Shown here piece after piece: positions 28,887-38,036 of a stretch of DNA of 64,000 nt. The position numbers were made by a program, and so were the translations under genes. Source of the stretch: Pseudomonas reactans (GTDB lineage Bacteria; Pseudomonadota; Gammaproteobacteria; Pseudomonadales; Pseudomonadaceae); contig NZ_JACAPG010000008.1 of assembly GCF_013385825.1 (NCBI RefSeq), positions 1 through 64,000 on the forward strand, read 5' to 3'. The notes under the pieces are model-generated. The model had not been told where the DNA came from. It saw only the letters and a list, made by a program, of their open reading frames with translations, and did not search any database. Each line of letters starts with the position of its first letter. The stretch's first letter is position 1.

Positions 28887-30353
28887 ATGAAATTCAAGGA
28901 TCTTCGGGATTTCGTGCAGCAACTTGAGCAGCGCGGAGAGTTGAAACGTATCCAGATGCCGATTTCCCCGGTGCTGGAAATGACTGAGATTTGCGACCGT
29001 ACCCTGCGTAACAAGGGCCCGGCGCTGCTGTTCGAGAACCCGACCGGCTTTGATATCCCGGTGCTCGGCAACCTGTTCGGCACGCCCGAGCGCGTGGCCT
29101 TTGGCATGGGCGCCGAGTCGGTCAGCGAGCTGCGCGAGATCGGCAAGCTGCTGGCCTTCCTCAAGGAGCCCGAGCCGCCCAAGGGACTCAAGGACGCCTG
29201 GTCGAAGCTGCCGATCTTCCGCAAGATCATTGCCATGGCCCCCAAAGTGGTCAAGGACGCGGTGTGCCAAGAGGTCGTCATCGAAGGCGACGACGTCGAC
29301 CTGGCCATGCTGCCGGTGCAAACCTGCTGGCCCGGCGATGTCGGCCCGCTGATCACCTGGGGCCTGACCGTCACCAAGGGCCCGAACAAGGACCGCCAGA
29401 ACCTCGGTATCTATCGCCAGCAAGTGATCGGCCGCAATAAGGTGATCATGCGTTGGCTGAGCCACCGTGGCGGCGCGCTGGACTTCCGCGAATGGTGCGA
29501 AAAACACCCCGGCAAACCTTTCCCGGTCTCCGTGGCCTTGGGCGCCGACCCGGCGACCATCCTCGGCGCCGTGACCCCGGTGCCCGACAGCCTGTCCGAA
29601 TACGCGTTCGCTGGCCTGCTGCGGGGTAACCGCACCGAGTTGGTGAAGTGCCGTGGCAACGACCTGCAAGTGCCGGCTACTGCCGAAATCATCCTCGAAG
29701 GTGTGATTCATCCGGGCGAAATGGCCGATGAAGGCCCTTACGGCGACCACACCGGCTACTACAACGAAGTCGACAGCTTCCCGGTGTTCACCGTCGAGCG
29801 CATCACCCACCGCATCAAGCCGATCTACCACAGTACCTATACCGGTCGTCCGCCGGATGAGCCGGCCATTCTGGGCGTTGCGCTCAACGAAGTGTTCGTG
29901 CCGATCCTGCAGAAGCAATTCCCGGAGATCACCGATTTCTACCTGCCGCCGGAAGGCTGCTCGTACCGCATGGCCATCGTGACCATGAAGAAGTCGTACC
30001 CAGGCCATGCCAAGCGGGTAATGCTCGGTGTGTGGTCGTTTTTGCGACAGTTCATGTACACCAAGTTCGTTATTGTCACCGACGACGACATCAATGCCCG
30101 CGATTGGAACGACGTGATCTGGGCCATCACCACGCGCATGGACCCCAAGCGCGACACGGTGATGATCGATAACACGCCGATCGACTACCTCGACTTCGCC
30201 TCGCCGGTGTCGGGTCTGGGTTCAAAGATGGGCCTGGACGCCACCCACAAGTGGCCGGGTGAAACCACCCGCGAGTGGGGCCGGGTGATCGTCAAGGATG
30301 AAGCCGTCACCGCCCGTGTCGATGCGATCTGGAAAGAATTGGGAATAGATTGA
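28887..30353 (+). CDS. ubiD: UbiD, 4-hydroxy-3-polyprenylbenzoate decarboxylase
   Basis: 488 residues from ATG 28887 ([22 protein letters not shown]). A GTG four codons upstream is a less likely start. Conserved blocks include [28 protein letters not shown], the prenylated-FMN site region ([35 protein letters not shown]) and the catalytic E-D-E segment ([26 protein letters not shown]). The enzyme removes the carboxylate from 3-polyprenyl-4-hydroxybenzoate in ubiquinone synthesis, using prenyl-FMN made by UbiX. Its stop overlaps the next gene's start (TGATG). Confidence 0.95.
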   Translation: MKFKDLRDFVQQLEQRGELKRIQMPISPVLEMTEICDRTLRNKGPALLFENPTGFDIPVLGNLFGTPERVAFGMGAESVSELREIGKLLAFLKEPEPPKGLKDAWSKLPIFRKIIAMAPKVVKDAVCQEVVIEGDDVDLAMLPVQTCWPGDVGPLITWGLTVTKGPNKDRQNLGIYRQQVIGRNKVIMRWLSHRGGALDFREWCEKHPGKPFPVSVALGADPATILGAVTPVPDSLSEYAFAGLLRGNRTELVKCRGNDLQVPATAEIILEGVIHPGEMADEGPYGDHTGYYNEVDSFPVFTVERITHRIKPIYHSTYTGRPPDEPAILGVALNEVFVPILQKQFPEITDFYLPPEGCSYRMAIVTMKKSYPGHAKRVMLGVWSFLRQFMYTKFVIVTDDDINARDWNDVIWAITTRMDPKRDTVMIDNTPIDYLDFASPVSGLGSKMGLDATHKWPGETTREWGRVIVKDEAVTARVDAIWKELGID

Positions 30354-31321
30354 TGCGTGTAACCCTGCAACCTTCCGGCGCCGTGCTGGAGCTGGTCCCC
30401 GGCGAGCGAATCCTCGAAGGCGCGCGCCGCCTAGGGTACGAATGCCCCCAGGCCTGTCGCAACGGCGTGTGCCATGTGTGCGCTGCGTTGTTGGTGGAAG
30501 GCCGCGTGCAGCAGGCCGGTGAAGTACGTGATCACGGTGAGTTCTATACCTGCATTGCCGAGCCGCTGGAAGATTGCATTGTGTTGTGGGATGGCGTGCT
30601 GGCGCCGGGAGAGTTGCCGTTGCGCAAGTTGTCGTGCCAATTGAGTGAATGCGTCGAGGTGGGTGGCGATGTGTGGCGCGTGCGCCTGCGTGCGCCGGCT
30701 GGCAAAGCGGTGCGTTACCACGCCGGGCAATACCTGATGATCGAGCGGGAGAACGGCGAGAAGTCCGCGTTTTCCCTGGCCTCGGCCCCCCACGCCGGGC
30801 GCGAGCTGGAGCTGCATGTGCTGGCCCGTGAGGACAGCGCGCGCACGTTGCTTGAACAGTTGCAACGCAACCAGATGGCCCGTGTCGAGCTGCCTTTTGG
30901 TGATACCCACCTGGCCGAGCTGCCGGATGGGCCGCTGGTGCTGATCGCCGCCGGCACCGGCATGGCGCAGATGCACAGCCTGATCGAACACTGCCGAGCT
31001 TCTGGCTTCAAGCACCCGGTGCACCTGTACTGGGGCGTGCGCCGTCCGGAAGATTTCTACGAGATTGAACACTGGGACCAGTGGCTGCAACTGCCCAACC
31101 TGTTCCTGCACAAGGTCGTCAGTGACCTGTGCGGCTGGGAAGGGCGCTGCGGGTTGCTGCATGAAGCCGTGTGCGAAGACATCACCAACCTCAAGTCGGT
31201 ACACGTCTACGCCAGCGGTTCACCGGCCATGATCTACGGCACGCTGGATGCGCTGGTCGAAGCTGGCATGGATGCGCACCAGATGCGTGCCGATGTGTTT
31301 GCCTACGCCCCCCGCCCCTGA
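30353..31321 (+). CDS. Ferredoxin-flavin reductase fusion (CDP-6-deoxy-delta-3,4-glucoseen reductase-like, Fre-like)
   Basis: 322 residues from ATG 30353, overlapping the ubiD stop by one base. The N-terminal plant-type [2Fe-2S] domain has ligands C35, C40, C43 (ACRNGVCHVC) and C67 (YTCIAEP). An FAD-binding barrel (YHAGQYLMIERENGEKSAFSLA) and an NAD(P)H domain (LVLIAAGTGMAQMHSLIEH, YWGVRRPEDFYE, VYASGSPAMIYGTLDAL) follow. Databases usually name such proteins after AscD, but dideoxysugar genes are absent here. In E. coli the flavin reductase Fre is encoded next to ubiD, so this is better seen as a ferredoxin-fused Fre relative, perhaps donating electrons or reduced flavin for ubiquinone synthesis. 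Confidence 0.8.
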   Translation: MRVTLQPSGAVLELVPGERILEGARRLGYECPQACRNGVCHVCAALLVEGRVQQAGEVRDHGEFYTCIAEPLEDCIVLWDGVLAPGELPLRKLSCQLSECVEVGGDVWRVRLRAPAGKAVRYHAGQYLMIERENGEKSAFSLASAPHAGRELELHVLAREDSARTLLEQLQRNQMARVELPFGDTHLAELPDGPLVLIAAGTGMAQMHSLIEHCRASGFKHPVHLYWGVRRPEDFYEIEHWDQWLQLPNLFLHKVVSDLCGWEGRCGLLHEAVCEDITNLKSVHVYASGSPAMIYGTLDALVEAGMDAHQMRADVFAYAPRP

Positions 31322-31339
31322 AGCCTTACGCTGAACCCC

Positions 31340-31428
31340 TGTGGGAGCTGGCTTGCCTGCGATAGCGGTGTGCCAGCCGACCCATGTTTTCCTGACCCAC
31401 CGCTATCGCAGGCAAGCCAGCTCCCACA
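31340..31428. repeat. REPIN, TGTGGGAGCTGGC type
   Basis: The arms 31340-31366 and 31403-31428 are reverse complements (GGGAGCTGGCTTGCCTGCGATAGCGG core). The element lies between convergent genes, 18 bp after the reductase stop and 16 bp before the next stop. Confidence 0.9.
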
Positions 31429-31444
31429 CTGATCTGCACTGTGC

Positions 31445-31927
31445 TTAGAAGCGTACGCCAGTCGTGACCATTGCCGCATTGAACCCCAGCAACACCACCT
31501 CCGCCGCCACCGGCCCGTAATGCGCGCCTACCGACGGAATGATCACCGGCGCCACGCCGAATCGGTTCAACGGGATCTTGTCGCGGTACTTGCCGCGATA
31601 ACCCTGGATCGCCCCGCCCGTCAGCTTCAAATACACCGGATAGTCGGCCATATCGTAGCGTTTTCCCGCATACGCATAGTACGAGCGCTGCCGGAACGAG
31701 TTGCGAAACGTCGCCCCGCCATACACAAATCCTGAGGCTTCATTGCGCTCCAGGCCGATCAGGTCCTGGTTGTTGTTGTGCTCGGGGTCGGGCGCGAAAT
31801 GCCGGGTGTAGACGCTGGTCTGTGCGTACCAGAAGCCTTTGTCATCTTCGGTGACCGGCGCTTCGCCCGCCAGGGCGGTGGTGGCCTGAGCCAGGAACAG
31901 CAGGCCAGGCAATCGGAATTTTTTCAT
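31445..31927 (-). CDS. Small outer-membrane beta-barrel, divergent PagP-like lipid A palmitoyltransferase candidate
   Basis: 160 residues with a signal peptide ending about TTALA-GE. The remainder alternates aromatic and polar residues as in an eight-stranded barrel and ends in ...TTGVRF with a terminal Phe. Compared from memory with E. coli PagP, the same landmarks occur in order: an N-terminal WYAQTSVYTRHF with H43 (PagP ITWHARF, catalytic His), a FRNSF segment with N76-S77 (PagP DSF, catalytic Asp-Ser), then IPLNRFGVAPVIIPSVGAHYGP, close to PagP IPLPVLLPLASIGYGP. PagP moves palmitate from phospholipid to lipid A in the outer membrane. This remains a by-eye similarity. Such genes are sometimes mislabelled as glycerol-phosphate transporters because glpT is nearby. 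Confidence 0.55.
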   Translation of the reverse strand: MKKFRLPGLLFLAQATTALAGEAPVTEDDKGFWYAQTSVYTRHFAPDPEHNNNQDLIGLERNEASGFVYGGATFRNSFRQRSYYAYAGKRYDMADYPVYLKLTGGAIQGYRGKYRDKIPLNRFGVAPVIIPSVGAHYGPVAAEVVLLGFNAAMVTTGVRF

Positions 31928-32254
31928 GGGTGCGACCTCGGTAGTCGGTTTGATGGGCGGCTAGGTGGGTCGTGATCTGTGTCCTATTTTGACGGCTTGG
32001 CACGTTTCCAGGCTGAACCGGGGCTGAAAGTAGCGGGATTGGCCCCTGCAATCCTGACGAATGGGTCATTTTGCTTATGCATTCGCTTATGCTTTAAAGG
32101 TATTTAATTTGTTACATAAATATCCTTAAGCTATATCGCAACGGACTACCGACTCAATCACAACCACCAACAACTGACCGCCACCGCCCGCCAGCCGGAT
32201 CGATCGTATGAACTCAGGACACGACGTTCTGGTTTTTGATTCAAGGGGAGCGGT
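31928..32254. other. 327-bp divergent intergenic region between the PagP-like gene and the TonB receptor
   Basis: There is no gene in it. The right half (32060-32140) is AT-rich and holds a direct repeat and a good promoter for the receptor, listed separately. The left half, near the PagP-like start, shows nothing I can name; I did not find a clear PhoP-type repeat. Confidence 0.6.
32073..32137 (+). promoter_or_regulatory. Promoter of the TonB receptor-chaC operon with upstream direct repeat
   Basis: TTGTTA (32109-32114), 17 bp, TATATC (32132-32137) is a good sigma70 layout. A direct repeat GCTTATGC-N4-GCTTATGC (32073-32080 and 32085-32092, 12-bp period) ends 16 bp before the -35, where an activator would bind. 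It does not resemble a Fur box. The leader to ATG 32255 is about 110 bases. Confidence 0.5.
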
Positions 32255-34642
32255 ATGGGGAGCTACAAGCAACACGCGCTGTACTCGGCGATTTTGTCGG
32301 CCAATTTGCTGACCGCCGTGAGTTTCAATCCAGTCTTCGCGGCCGAAACGTCCGCCACCGATGCACCCAAGCTCGACACCGTGATCGTCACCGGCACCCG
32401 CGCCCAAGAGCGTACGGCCAGTGCGTCGCTGTCGCCTATCGATGTGATTTCCGGCGACACCCTGCGCAGCACCGGTTCCGATGAGCTGGGGGCAGTGTTG
32501 GCGCGGCTGATTCCGTCGATCAACTTCCCACGCCCGAGCCTGGTGGACGGCGCCGAACTGGTGCGCCCTGCGCAGCTGCGTGGGTTGTCGCCGGATCAGG
32601 TGCTGGTGTTGGTCAATGGCAAGCGCCGCCATACCAGCGCCTTCGTCAACCTGGGCGGGGCGGTGGGCCGCGGCTCGGCGCCAGCGGATTTGAATGCGAT
32701 CCCGCTGTCGGCGGTCGACCATATCGAAGTGCTGCGCGATGGTGCGTCCGCGCGTTATGGCTCCGATGCGATTGCCGGGGTGATCAACGTGATCCTCAAA
32801 CACGCCGACCATGGTGGTTCGATCTCCTCCAAGTTCGGCGAGTACAAGAAGGGCGACGGCATCCAGCGCAACCTCAGTGGCAACACCGGCGTGGCATTGG
32901 GTGATAACGGCTTTATCAACCTCTCGGCCGAAGGCGCCGACAACGACTACACCAACCGTGCCGGCAAGGATTTGCGTCCAGCCAGCGTAGGCTCCACGAC
33001 CTACGGTCAGCAGGTGTTTCGCCAGGGCGAGCCGGCCACCAATGAAGGCAAATTCCAGTTCAACTCGGAATATTCCTTCAACGATGCGGCCGAGTTCTAC
33101 ACCTTCGGCGGCTACAGCAAGCGTCGTGGCGAGACGGCGGCGTTCTACCGGGCGAGCAATGCGTCCAACAATATTCCGGCGCTCAATCCCAATGGCTATT
33201 TGCCGCTGATCAAGGGCAACCTGGAAGACACGTCGTTGGTGGTGGGCCTGCGTGGGCTGTTGGCCTATGACTGGCATTACGACCTGTCGGCCAACTACGG
33301 CAAGAACCAGTACGAGCTGAGCACCGAAACCATCAACACGTCACTGGGTCTGGCCACGCCGCGAAAGTTCGACAACGGCACCCTGAGCAACGACCAGAAA
33401 CAAGTCAGCCTGGACCTGTCCCGTGAATTTGACCTGGGCTTCCTGCCGTACCCGGTCTCCGTGGCTTTTGGCGGTGAATACCTGCGCCAGGGTTATGAGA
33501 TTGAGGCGGGTGAGCCGGCATCCTACTACCAGACCGGCAGTTCGGGCCTCGGCGGCTTCCGTGATGCCGACGCCGGCAGCAGTTCACGTCACAACTGGGC
33601 GCAGTACCTGGACCTGGAAACCAACTTCACCGAAAAACTCAGCGCGTCGGCGGCCGTACGGCATGAGGATTACAGTGACTTCGGTTCCAATGTCAGCGGC
33701 TCGCTGTCGGCCCGCTACGATTTCACCCCACAGGTGGCCTTGCGCGGCAGCATTTCCAACGGATTCCGCGCGCCGTCCCTGGCTCAGCAGAACTTCGCGT
33801 TTACTTCGTCGCAGTTGATCGGCAGCGACATCCGCGAGGCCGGTACTTTCCCAGCCTCCAGCCAGGTCGCACGCCTGCTGGGCGCAGAGGACCTGAAGGC
33901 CGAAAAGTCGCGTAACTACAGCCTTGGTCTGGTGCTGGAGCCCGCCGATGACCTGACCGTAACGGTGGATGTGTACCGCATCGATATTCGTGACCGCATC
34001 AGCCTGTCGTCCAACCTCAACCTGGACCCGGCCACCCAGGCTTATCTGCGCGCCAATGGCGTGGGCAACATCAACTACACCACCGCCCGCTACTTCACCA
34101 ACGCTACGGACACCAGCACCGACGGCGTCGATCTGGTGGCCAACTACCGCTACCAGTTCGATAACGGCATCCGCTGGAACAGCACCGTGGGCTACAACTA
34201 CAACCACACCAAGGTCACGGACGTGAAGCCCAACCCGGCCATCCTCGACAGCTTGGGTGCGAACTTGGTGCGGGTGGACCGCCGCGAGAAAAGCGGTCTG
34301 CTGGGCGATACCACGCCTGAACACAAGTTGAGCCTGGGTAACGACTTCAGCTACGGCAATTGGGCGCTGCACAGCAACCTGGTGCGCTATGGAGAATTCA
34401 CCAGCTACCAGGCTGACAAGGTCAACGACCAGACCTTCAAGGCGGCTTGGGTGTTGGATTTGTCGGCGGACTACAAGTTGAAGAACTGGACCTTCACCCT
34501 CGGCGGCGACAACGTCACCGATAAATACCCGGAAAAGGTCAATGCCTTCGCCAGCAGTGGTGGCAACTTGGCCTATAGCACTTTTTCGCCGTACGGTTAC
34601 AGCGGCGCGTTCTATTACGGTAAAGTTGCCTATAACTGGTAA
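32255..34642 (+). CDS. TonB-dependent outer-membrane receptor
   Basis: 795 residues, with a strong AGGGGAG ribosome site. A signal peptide (about 1-30, NPVFA-AET) is followed by a TonB box region (KLDTVIVTGTR) and a plug domain (LPSI-like LARLIPSINFPRPS, LVNGKRRHTSAFVNLGG, IEVLRDGASARYGSDAIAGVINVILK). A 22-strand barrel with repeated aromatic strands ends in GKVAYNW. It imports a large or scarce ligand using TonB energy. The ligand is unknown; there is no Fur box and no siderophore gene nearby, whereas a glutathione-cleaving enzyme gene follows by 26 bp. Confidence 0.9.
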   Translation: MGSYKQHALYSAILSANLLTAVSFNPVFAAETSATDAPKLDTVIVTGTRAQERTASASLSPIDVISGDTLRSTGSDELGAVLARLIPSINFPRPSLVDGAELVRPAQLRGLSPDQVLVLVNGKRRHTSAFVNLGGAVGRGSAPADLNAIPLSAVDHIEVLRDGASARYGSDAIAGVINVILKHADHGGSISSKFGEYKKGDGIQRNLSGNTGVALGDNGFINLSAEGADNDYTNRAGKDLRPASVGSTTYGQQVFRQGEPATNEGKFQFNSEYSFNDAAEFYTFGGYSKRRGETAAFYRASNASNNIPALNPNGYLPLIKGNLEDTSLVVGLRGLLAYDWHYDLSANYGKNQYELSTETINTSLGLATPRKFDNGTLSNDQKQVSLDLSREFDLGFLPYPVSVAFGGEYLRQGYEIEAGEPASYYQTGSSGLGGFRDADAGSSSRHNWAQYLDLETNFTEKLSASAAVRHEDYSDFGSNVSGSLSARYDFTPQVALRGSISNGFRAPSLAQQNFAFTSSQLIGSDIREAGTFPASSQVARLLGAEDLKAEKSRNYSLGLVLEPADDLTVTVDVYRIDIRDRISLSSNLNLDPATQAYLRANGVGNINYTTARYFTNATDTSTDGVDLVANYRYQFDNGIRWNSTVGYNYNHTKVTDVKPNPAILDSLGANLVRVDRREKSGLLGDTTPEHKLSLGNDFSYGNWALHSNLVRYGEFTSYQADKVNDQTFKAAWVLDLSADYKLKNWTFTLGGDNVTDKYPEKVNAFASSGGNLAYSTFSPYGYSGAFYYGKVAYNW

Positions 34643-34668
34643 TACACAGGAGACCTAAGCGATTTGCC

Positions 34669-35322
34669 ATGACCGTCATTGAATCCGATCTTTTGCAATT
34701 GGCTTACCCTCCGCGGCTCGATCTTGGGCCGCAACTCACTCACGAACAGTTGATGAGCTCAATGCAGGCCACCATGGCCCAGCACAAGGGTGGGCCGGTC
34801 TGGCTTTTCGCTTATGGTTCGCTGATCTGGCGCCCTGAATGCTCGTCGACCGAGCGGGTGCGGGCACGGGTCCACGGTTATCATCGTGGCCTGTACCTAT
34901 GGTCCCATGAGCATCGGGGTACGCCGGAACTGCCGGGGTTGGTTTTCGGTTTGGATCGCGGTGGCTCTTGCAGCGGGTTTGCCTACCGCCTGCCGGAAGA
35001 TCAGTTGGAGGCCTCGCTCTACGCCTTATGGCAGCGCGAGATGCCTTATCCCTCCTACCGGCCGCATTGGCTCAGTTGCCGTCTCGAAGATGGCAGCACG
35101 GTGCAGGCATTGGGATTTGTCTTGGAGCGGCACTTGCCCAGCTACGCCGGTAACCTGCCCGACATCGTGCTGAACCATGTGTTGCAGAGTGCTTGCGGGC
35201 GTTACGGCACCACTCGCGATTATGTCGAGCAGACCGTCAACGCCCTGCGTAGCCACGCCATGCCAGATAAGAACCTGGAGGCGCGGCTCAAGCGTTGTGC
35301 AAAGGGTTGCTCAGGCGCTTAG
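34669..35322 (+). CDS. chaC: ChaC-type gamma-glutamylcyclotransferase
   Basis: 217 residues. The family substrate-binding loop [11 protein letters not shown] is at about 47-57 (YGSLIW 49-54), followed by [42 protein letters not shown] and the basic/aromatic [13 protein letters not shown] block holding the catalytic Glu. ChaC enzymes split glutathione to 5-oxoproline and Cys-Gly in the cytosol. The gene is 26 bp after the TonB receptor, so it is probably in the same operon, and it is convergent with glpT (4-bp overlap of stops). Pairing with a receptor suggests use of an imported gamma-glutamyl or thiol compound; that is inference. Confidence 0.88.
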   Translation: MTVIESDLLQLAYPPRLDLGPQLTHEQLMSSMQATMAQHKGGPVWLFAYGSLIWRPECSSTERVRARVHGYHRGLYLWSHEHRGTPELPGLVFGLDRGGSCSGFAYRLPEDQLEASLYALWQREMPYPSYRPHWLSCRLEDGSTVQALGFVLERHLPSYAGNLPDIVLNHVLQSACGRYGTTRDYVEQTVNALRSHAMPDKNLEARLKRCAKGCSGA

Positions 35323-36656
35323 CGCGCCGAGCTGACGCTGTTGGTGTGCCACAGCGTTGGGATCAGGAAGGCGATGGCCAAGATACATGCGCCAATCAGC
35401 AGCACGAAACCACCGTCCCAGCCGAAATGGTCCACGGTGTAGCCCATGGCCGCACTCGCCGCCACCGAACCACCCAGGTAACCGAACAGGCCGGTGAAAC
35501 CCGCAGCGGTGCCAGCGGCTTTCTTCGGTGCCAGTTCCAGCGCCTGCAGGCCGATCAGCATTACCGGGCCGTAGATCAGGAAGCCGATGGAGAACAGCGC
35601 GATCATGTCGACCATCGGGTTGCCCGGCGGGTTGAGCCAGTACACCAGGGTCGCCACGGTCACCAGTGCCATGAACACGATGCCGGTCAGGCCACGGTTG
35701 CCACGGAAGATCTTGTCCGACATCCAGCCGCACAGCAGCGTGCCTGGGATACCGGCCCATTCATAAAAGAAGTACGCCCACGAGGATTTATCCACGGTGA
35801 AGTGCTTGGCTTCTTTCAAGTAGGTCGGCGCCCAGTCCAGCACGCCGTAGCGCAGCAGGTAGACGAACACGTTGGCGAAGGCGATGTACCACAGCATTTT
35901 GTTGCGCAGCACGTACTTGACGAAGATTTCCTTGGCGCTGAATTCGTCTTCGTGGCTGGCGTCGTAGCCTTCCGGGTAGTCGTTCTTGTACTTCTCGATA
36001 GGCGGCAGGCCCACCGATTGCGGGGTGTCGCGCATGGTGATGAAGGCAAAGGCCGCCACCAGCAGGGCCACAGTGGCCGGTACGTAGAAGGCTGCGTGCC
36101 AGTCGTTGAACCAAGCCATGCCCAGCAGGAACAGCGGGCCGATCAGGCCGCCACCGACGTTGTGCGCCACGTTCCATACCGAAACCACGCCGCCGCGTTC
36201 TTTCTGCGACCACCAGTGCACCATGGTGCGCCCACTTGGCGGCCAGCCCATGCCTTGGGCCCAGCCGTTGATGAACAGCAAAATGAACATCATGGTCACG
36301 CTGGACGTCGCCCAAGGCGCGAAACCGAAAATGAACATCACCCCGGCCGAAACCAGCAGCCCGAAGGGCAGGAAGTAGCGTGGGTTGGAGCGGTCGGACA
36401 CCAGGCCCATGAGGAACTTGGACAGGCCGTAGGCAATCGCGATGGCCGACATCGCCAGGCCCAGTTCGCCGCGGGTGTAACCCTCGTCGATCAAGTAGGG
36501 CATGGCTAGGGAGAAGTTTTTGCGCAGCAGGTAGTAACCGGCGTAACCGAAGAAAATACCCGCGAAGATCTGCCAGCGCAGGCGTCGGTAGGTACTGTCT
36601 ATTTTTTCTTCAGGCAGGGGCGCCTGATGGGCGGCAGGACGAAAGAAAGCAAACAT
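35319..36656 (-). CDS. glpT: Glycerol-3-phosphate:phosphate antiporter GlpT
   Basis: 445 residues, 12 predicted membrane helices of the OPA/MFS group. Typical GlpT features are [35 protein letters not shown] at the start, the conserved [21 protein letters not shown] loop, the [34 protein letters not shown] motif and a central cytoplasmic loop with charged residues. It exchanges external sn-glycerol-3-phosphate for internal phosphate across the inner membrane. Two palindromes resembling GlpR operators lie in the upstream region. Confidence 0.93.
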   Translation of the reverse strand: MFAFFRPAAHQAPLPEEKIDSTYRRLRWQIFAGIFFGYAGYYLLRKNFSLAMPYLIDEGYTRGELGLAMSAIAIAYGLSKFLMGLVSDRSNPRYFLPFGLLVSAGVMFIFGFAPWATSSVTMMFILLFINGWAQGMGWPPSGRTMVHWWSQKERGGVVSVWNVAHNVGGGLIGPLFLLGMAWFNDWHAAFYVPATVALLVAAFAFITMRDTPQSVGLPPIEKYKNDYPEGYDASHEDEFSAKEIFVKYVLRNKMLWYIAFANVFVYLLRYGVLDWAPTYLKEAKHFTVDKSSWAYFFYEWAGIPGTLLCGWMSDKIFRGNRGLTGIVFMALVTVATLVYWLNPPGNPMVDMIALFSIGFLIYGPVMLIGLQALELAPKKAAGTAAGFTGLFGYLGGSVAASAAMGYTVDHFGWDGGFVLLIGACILAIAFLIPTLWHTNSVSSAR

Positions 36657-36702
36657 TCAAGAGCTCCAAATTTCTTGTTTTGACTGCGGATGCGAATGTT
36701 AC

Positions 36703-36782
36703 AGTTTCGTTACCGAAAATAGCATCGCCTCTTATCTGCAAACACAGGAAATGAGAGCAATTGCATGTTCTCTTACGAACAT
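36703..36782 (-). promoter_or_regulatory. Two candidate GlpR operators upstream of glpT
   Basis: Site 1 (36703-36720) centres on TTTCGTTACCGAAA, a perfect palindrome apart from the central pair. Site 2 (36765-36782) is ATGTTC-TCTTAC-GAACAT with perfect arms. Both share TTC-N6-GAA, the core of the GlpR operator known in enterobacteria (ATGTTCG-N4-CGAACAT type). Their centres are 62 bp apart, about six helical turns, which would allow cooperative binding or looping. They lie 47 and 109 bp upstream of the glpT start. Confidence 0.65.
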
Positions 36783-36817
36783 GTCGCGAATAGATAAGTG
36801 ATGGTCGTAAATAGATC

Positions 36818-36900
36818 TGTAGGAGCCGGCTTGCCGGCGATGAGGCCCGAAAGGTGGACGTGATCGTTCGGCGGTCATCGCCGGCAAGCCGGCTCCTACA
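36818..36900. repeat. REPIN, TGTAGGAGCCGGC type
   Basis: The arms 36818-36842 and 36876-36900 are reverse complements around GCCGGCTTGCCGGCGATGA. The element lies just past the 3' end of the quinone oxidoreductase gene and upstream of the glpT regulatory region. Confidence 0.9.
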
Positions 36901-36908
36901 GGGGAAGG

Positions 36909-37886
36909 TCAGCGAGTCTGGACGACGACCTTGCCCACAGCCCGGCGCTGCCCCAGGTCATTGATCGCCTGGGCGGCTTGTTCCAGCGGATACACCTGCG
37001 ACACCAGCGGCTTGAGCTTGCCTTCGCCATACCAACTGAACAACTGCTGGAAATTCGCCGCATTGTCCTGCGGTTGGCGCTGGGCAAACGAACCCCAGAA
37101 CACCCCGACCACCGCCGCACCCTTGAGCAACGCCAGGTTCACCGGTAGTTCCGGAATGCGCCCGCTGGCGAAACCCACCACCAGCAGGCGGCCGTTCCAG
37201 GCAATGGCACGGATGGCCTGGTCGAACAGGTCGCCACCCACCGGATCGTAGATCACATCGGCGCCGTTGCCGTCGGTGAGGCGCTTGATCTCGTCTTTCA
37301 GGCTGGCTTCGCTGTAGTTGATCAGCTCATCGGCGCCCGCGGCCTTGGCCACTGCGAGTTTGTCGGCACTGCTGGCGGCGGCGATTACCCGCGCGCCCAT
37401 GGCCTTGCCGATTTCTACGGCGGCCAGGCCCACGCCACCGGAGGCGCCGAGCACCAGCAGGGTTTCGCCGGGTTGCAGGTTGGCGCGTTGTTTCAGCGCG
37501 TGCATGGAGGTGCCGTAGGTCATGCTGAAGGCGGCGGCAGTGTTGAAGTCCATGCTCGGCGGGATCGGCAGCACGTTGTAGCCGGGCACCGCGACCTGCT
37601 CGGCAAAACTGCCCCAGCCGGTCAGCGCCATCACCCGGTCACCGACTTTCAGGTGGCTGACCTTTTCCCCCACTTCACTGACCACGCCCGCCGCTTCACC
37701 ACCCGGCGAAAACGGGAAAGGCGGCTTGAACTGGTACTTGCCCTCGATGATCAGCGTGTCCGGGAAGTTGACCCCGGCGGCATGCACGTCCAGCAGGATT
37801 TCGTTCTTCTTGATCGCCGGGCTGGCGATCTCTTCCAGCACCAGGGTTTCGGCGGGGCCGAAGGCTTTGCACAGCACAGCTTTCAT
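36909..37886 (-). CDS. NADPH:quinone oxidoreductase family protein (zinc-free MDR)
   Basis: 325 residues from ATG 37886, with AGGA 10 bases upstream; the longer frame lacks support. N-terminal GroES-like part (MKAVLCKAFGPAETLVLEEI), substrate side FPFSPGGEAAGVVSEVG, and Rossmann motif LVLGASGGVGLAAVEIGKAMGARVIAAASS. No zinc-binding Cys/His cluster is seen, as in QOR-type enzymes. It would reduce quinones or unsaturated carbonyls with NADPH in the cytoplasm. Physiological substrate not known. Confidence 0.85.
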   Translation of the reverse strand: MKAVLCKAFGPAETLVLEEIASPAIKKNEILLDVHAAGVNFPDTLIIEGKYQFKPPFPFSPGGEAAGVVSEVGEKVSHLKVGDRVMALTGWGSFAEQVAVPGYNVLPIPPSMDFNTAAAFSMTYGTSMHALKQRANLQPGETLLVLGASGGVGLAAVEIGKAMGARVIAAASSADKLAVAKAAGADELINYSEASLKDEIKRLTDGNGADVIYDPVGGDLFDQAIRAIAWNGRLLVVGFASGRIPELPVNLALLKGAAVVGVFWGSFAQRQPQDNAANFQQLFSWYGEGKLKPLVSQVYPLEQAAQAINDLGQRRAVGKVVVQTR

Positions 37887-38036
37887 CGGACTATTCCTTT
37901 TGGCGTCGTGGCCGATAAGTGTAGGAGGGTACGCCCGTGGGTCAACGAGCATGCCCGGGCCTGATAAGCCGCCATAAGCTTGTGCTCTGCCTTGCTAGCG
38001 TTATGCTACCCGGCAACCGAATGTGAGGAATGAACT

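Noticed and set aside
30353..31321. Dideoxysugar pathway enzyme, as the usual name implies
   Set aside because: No partner genes of that pathway are nearby, and coupling to ubiD points to another role.
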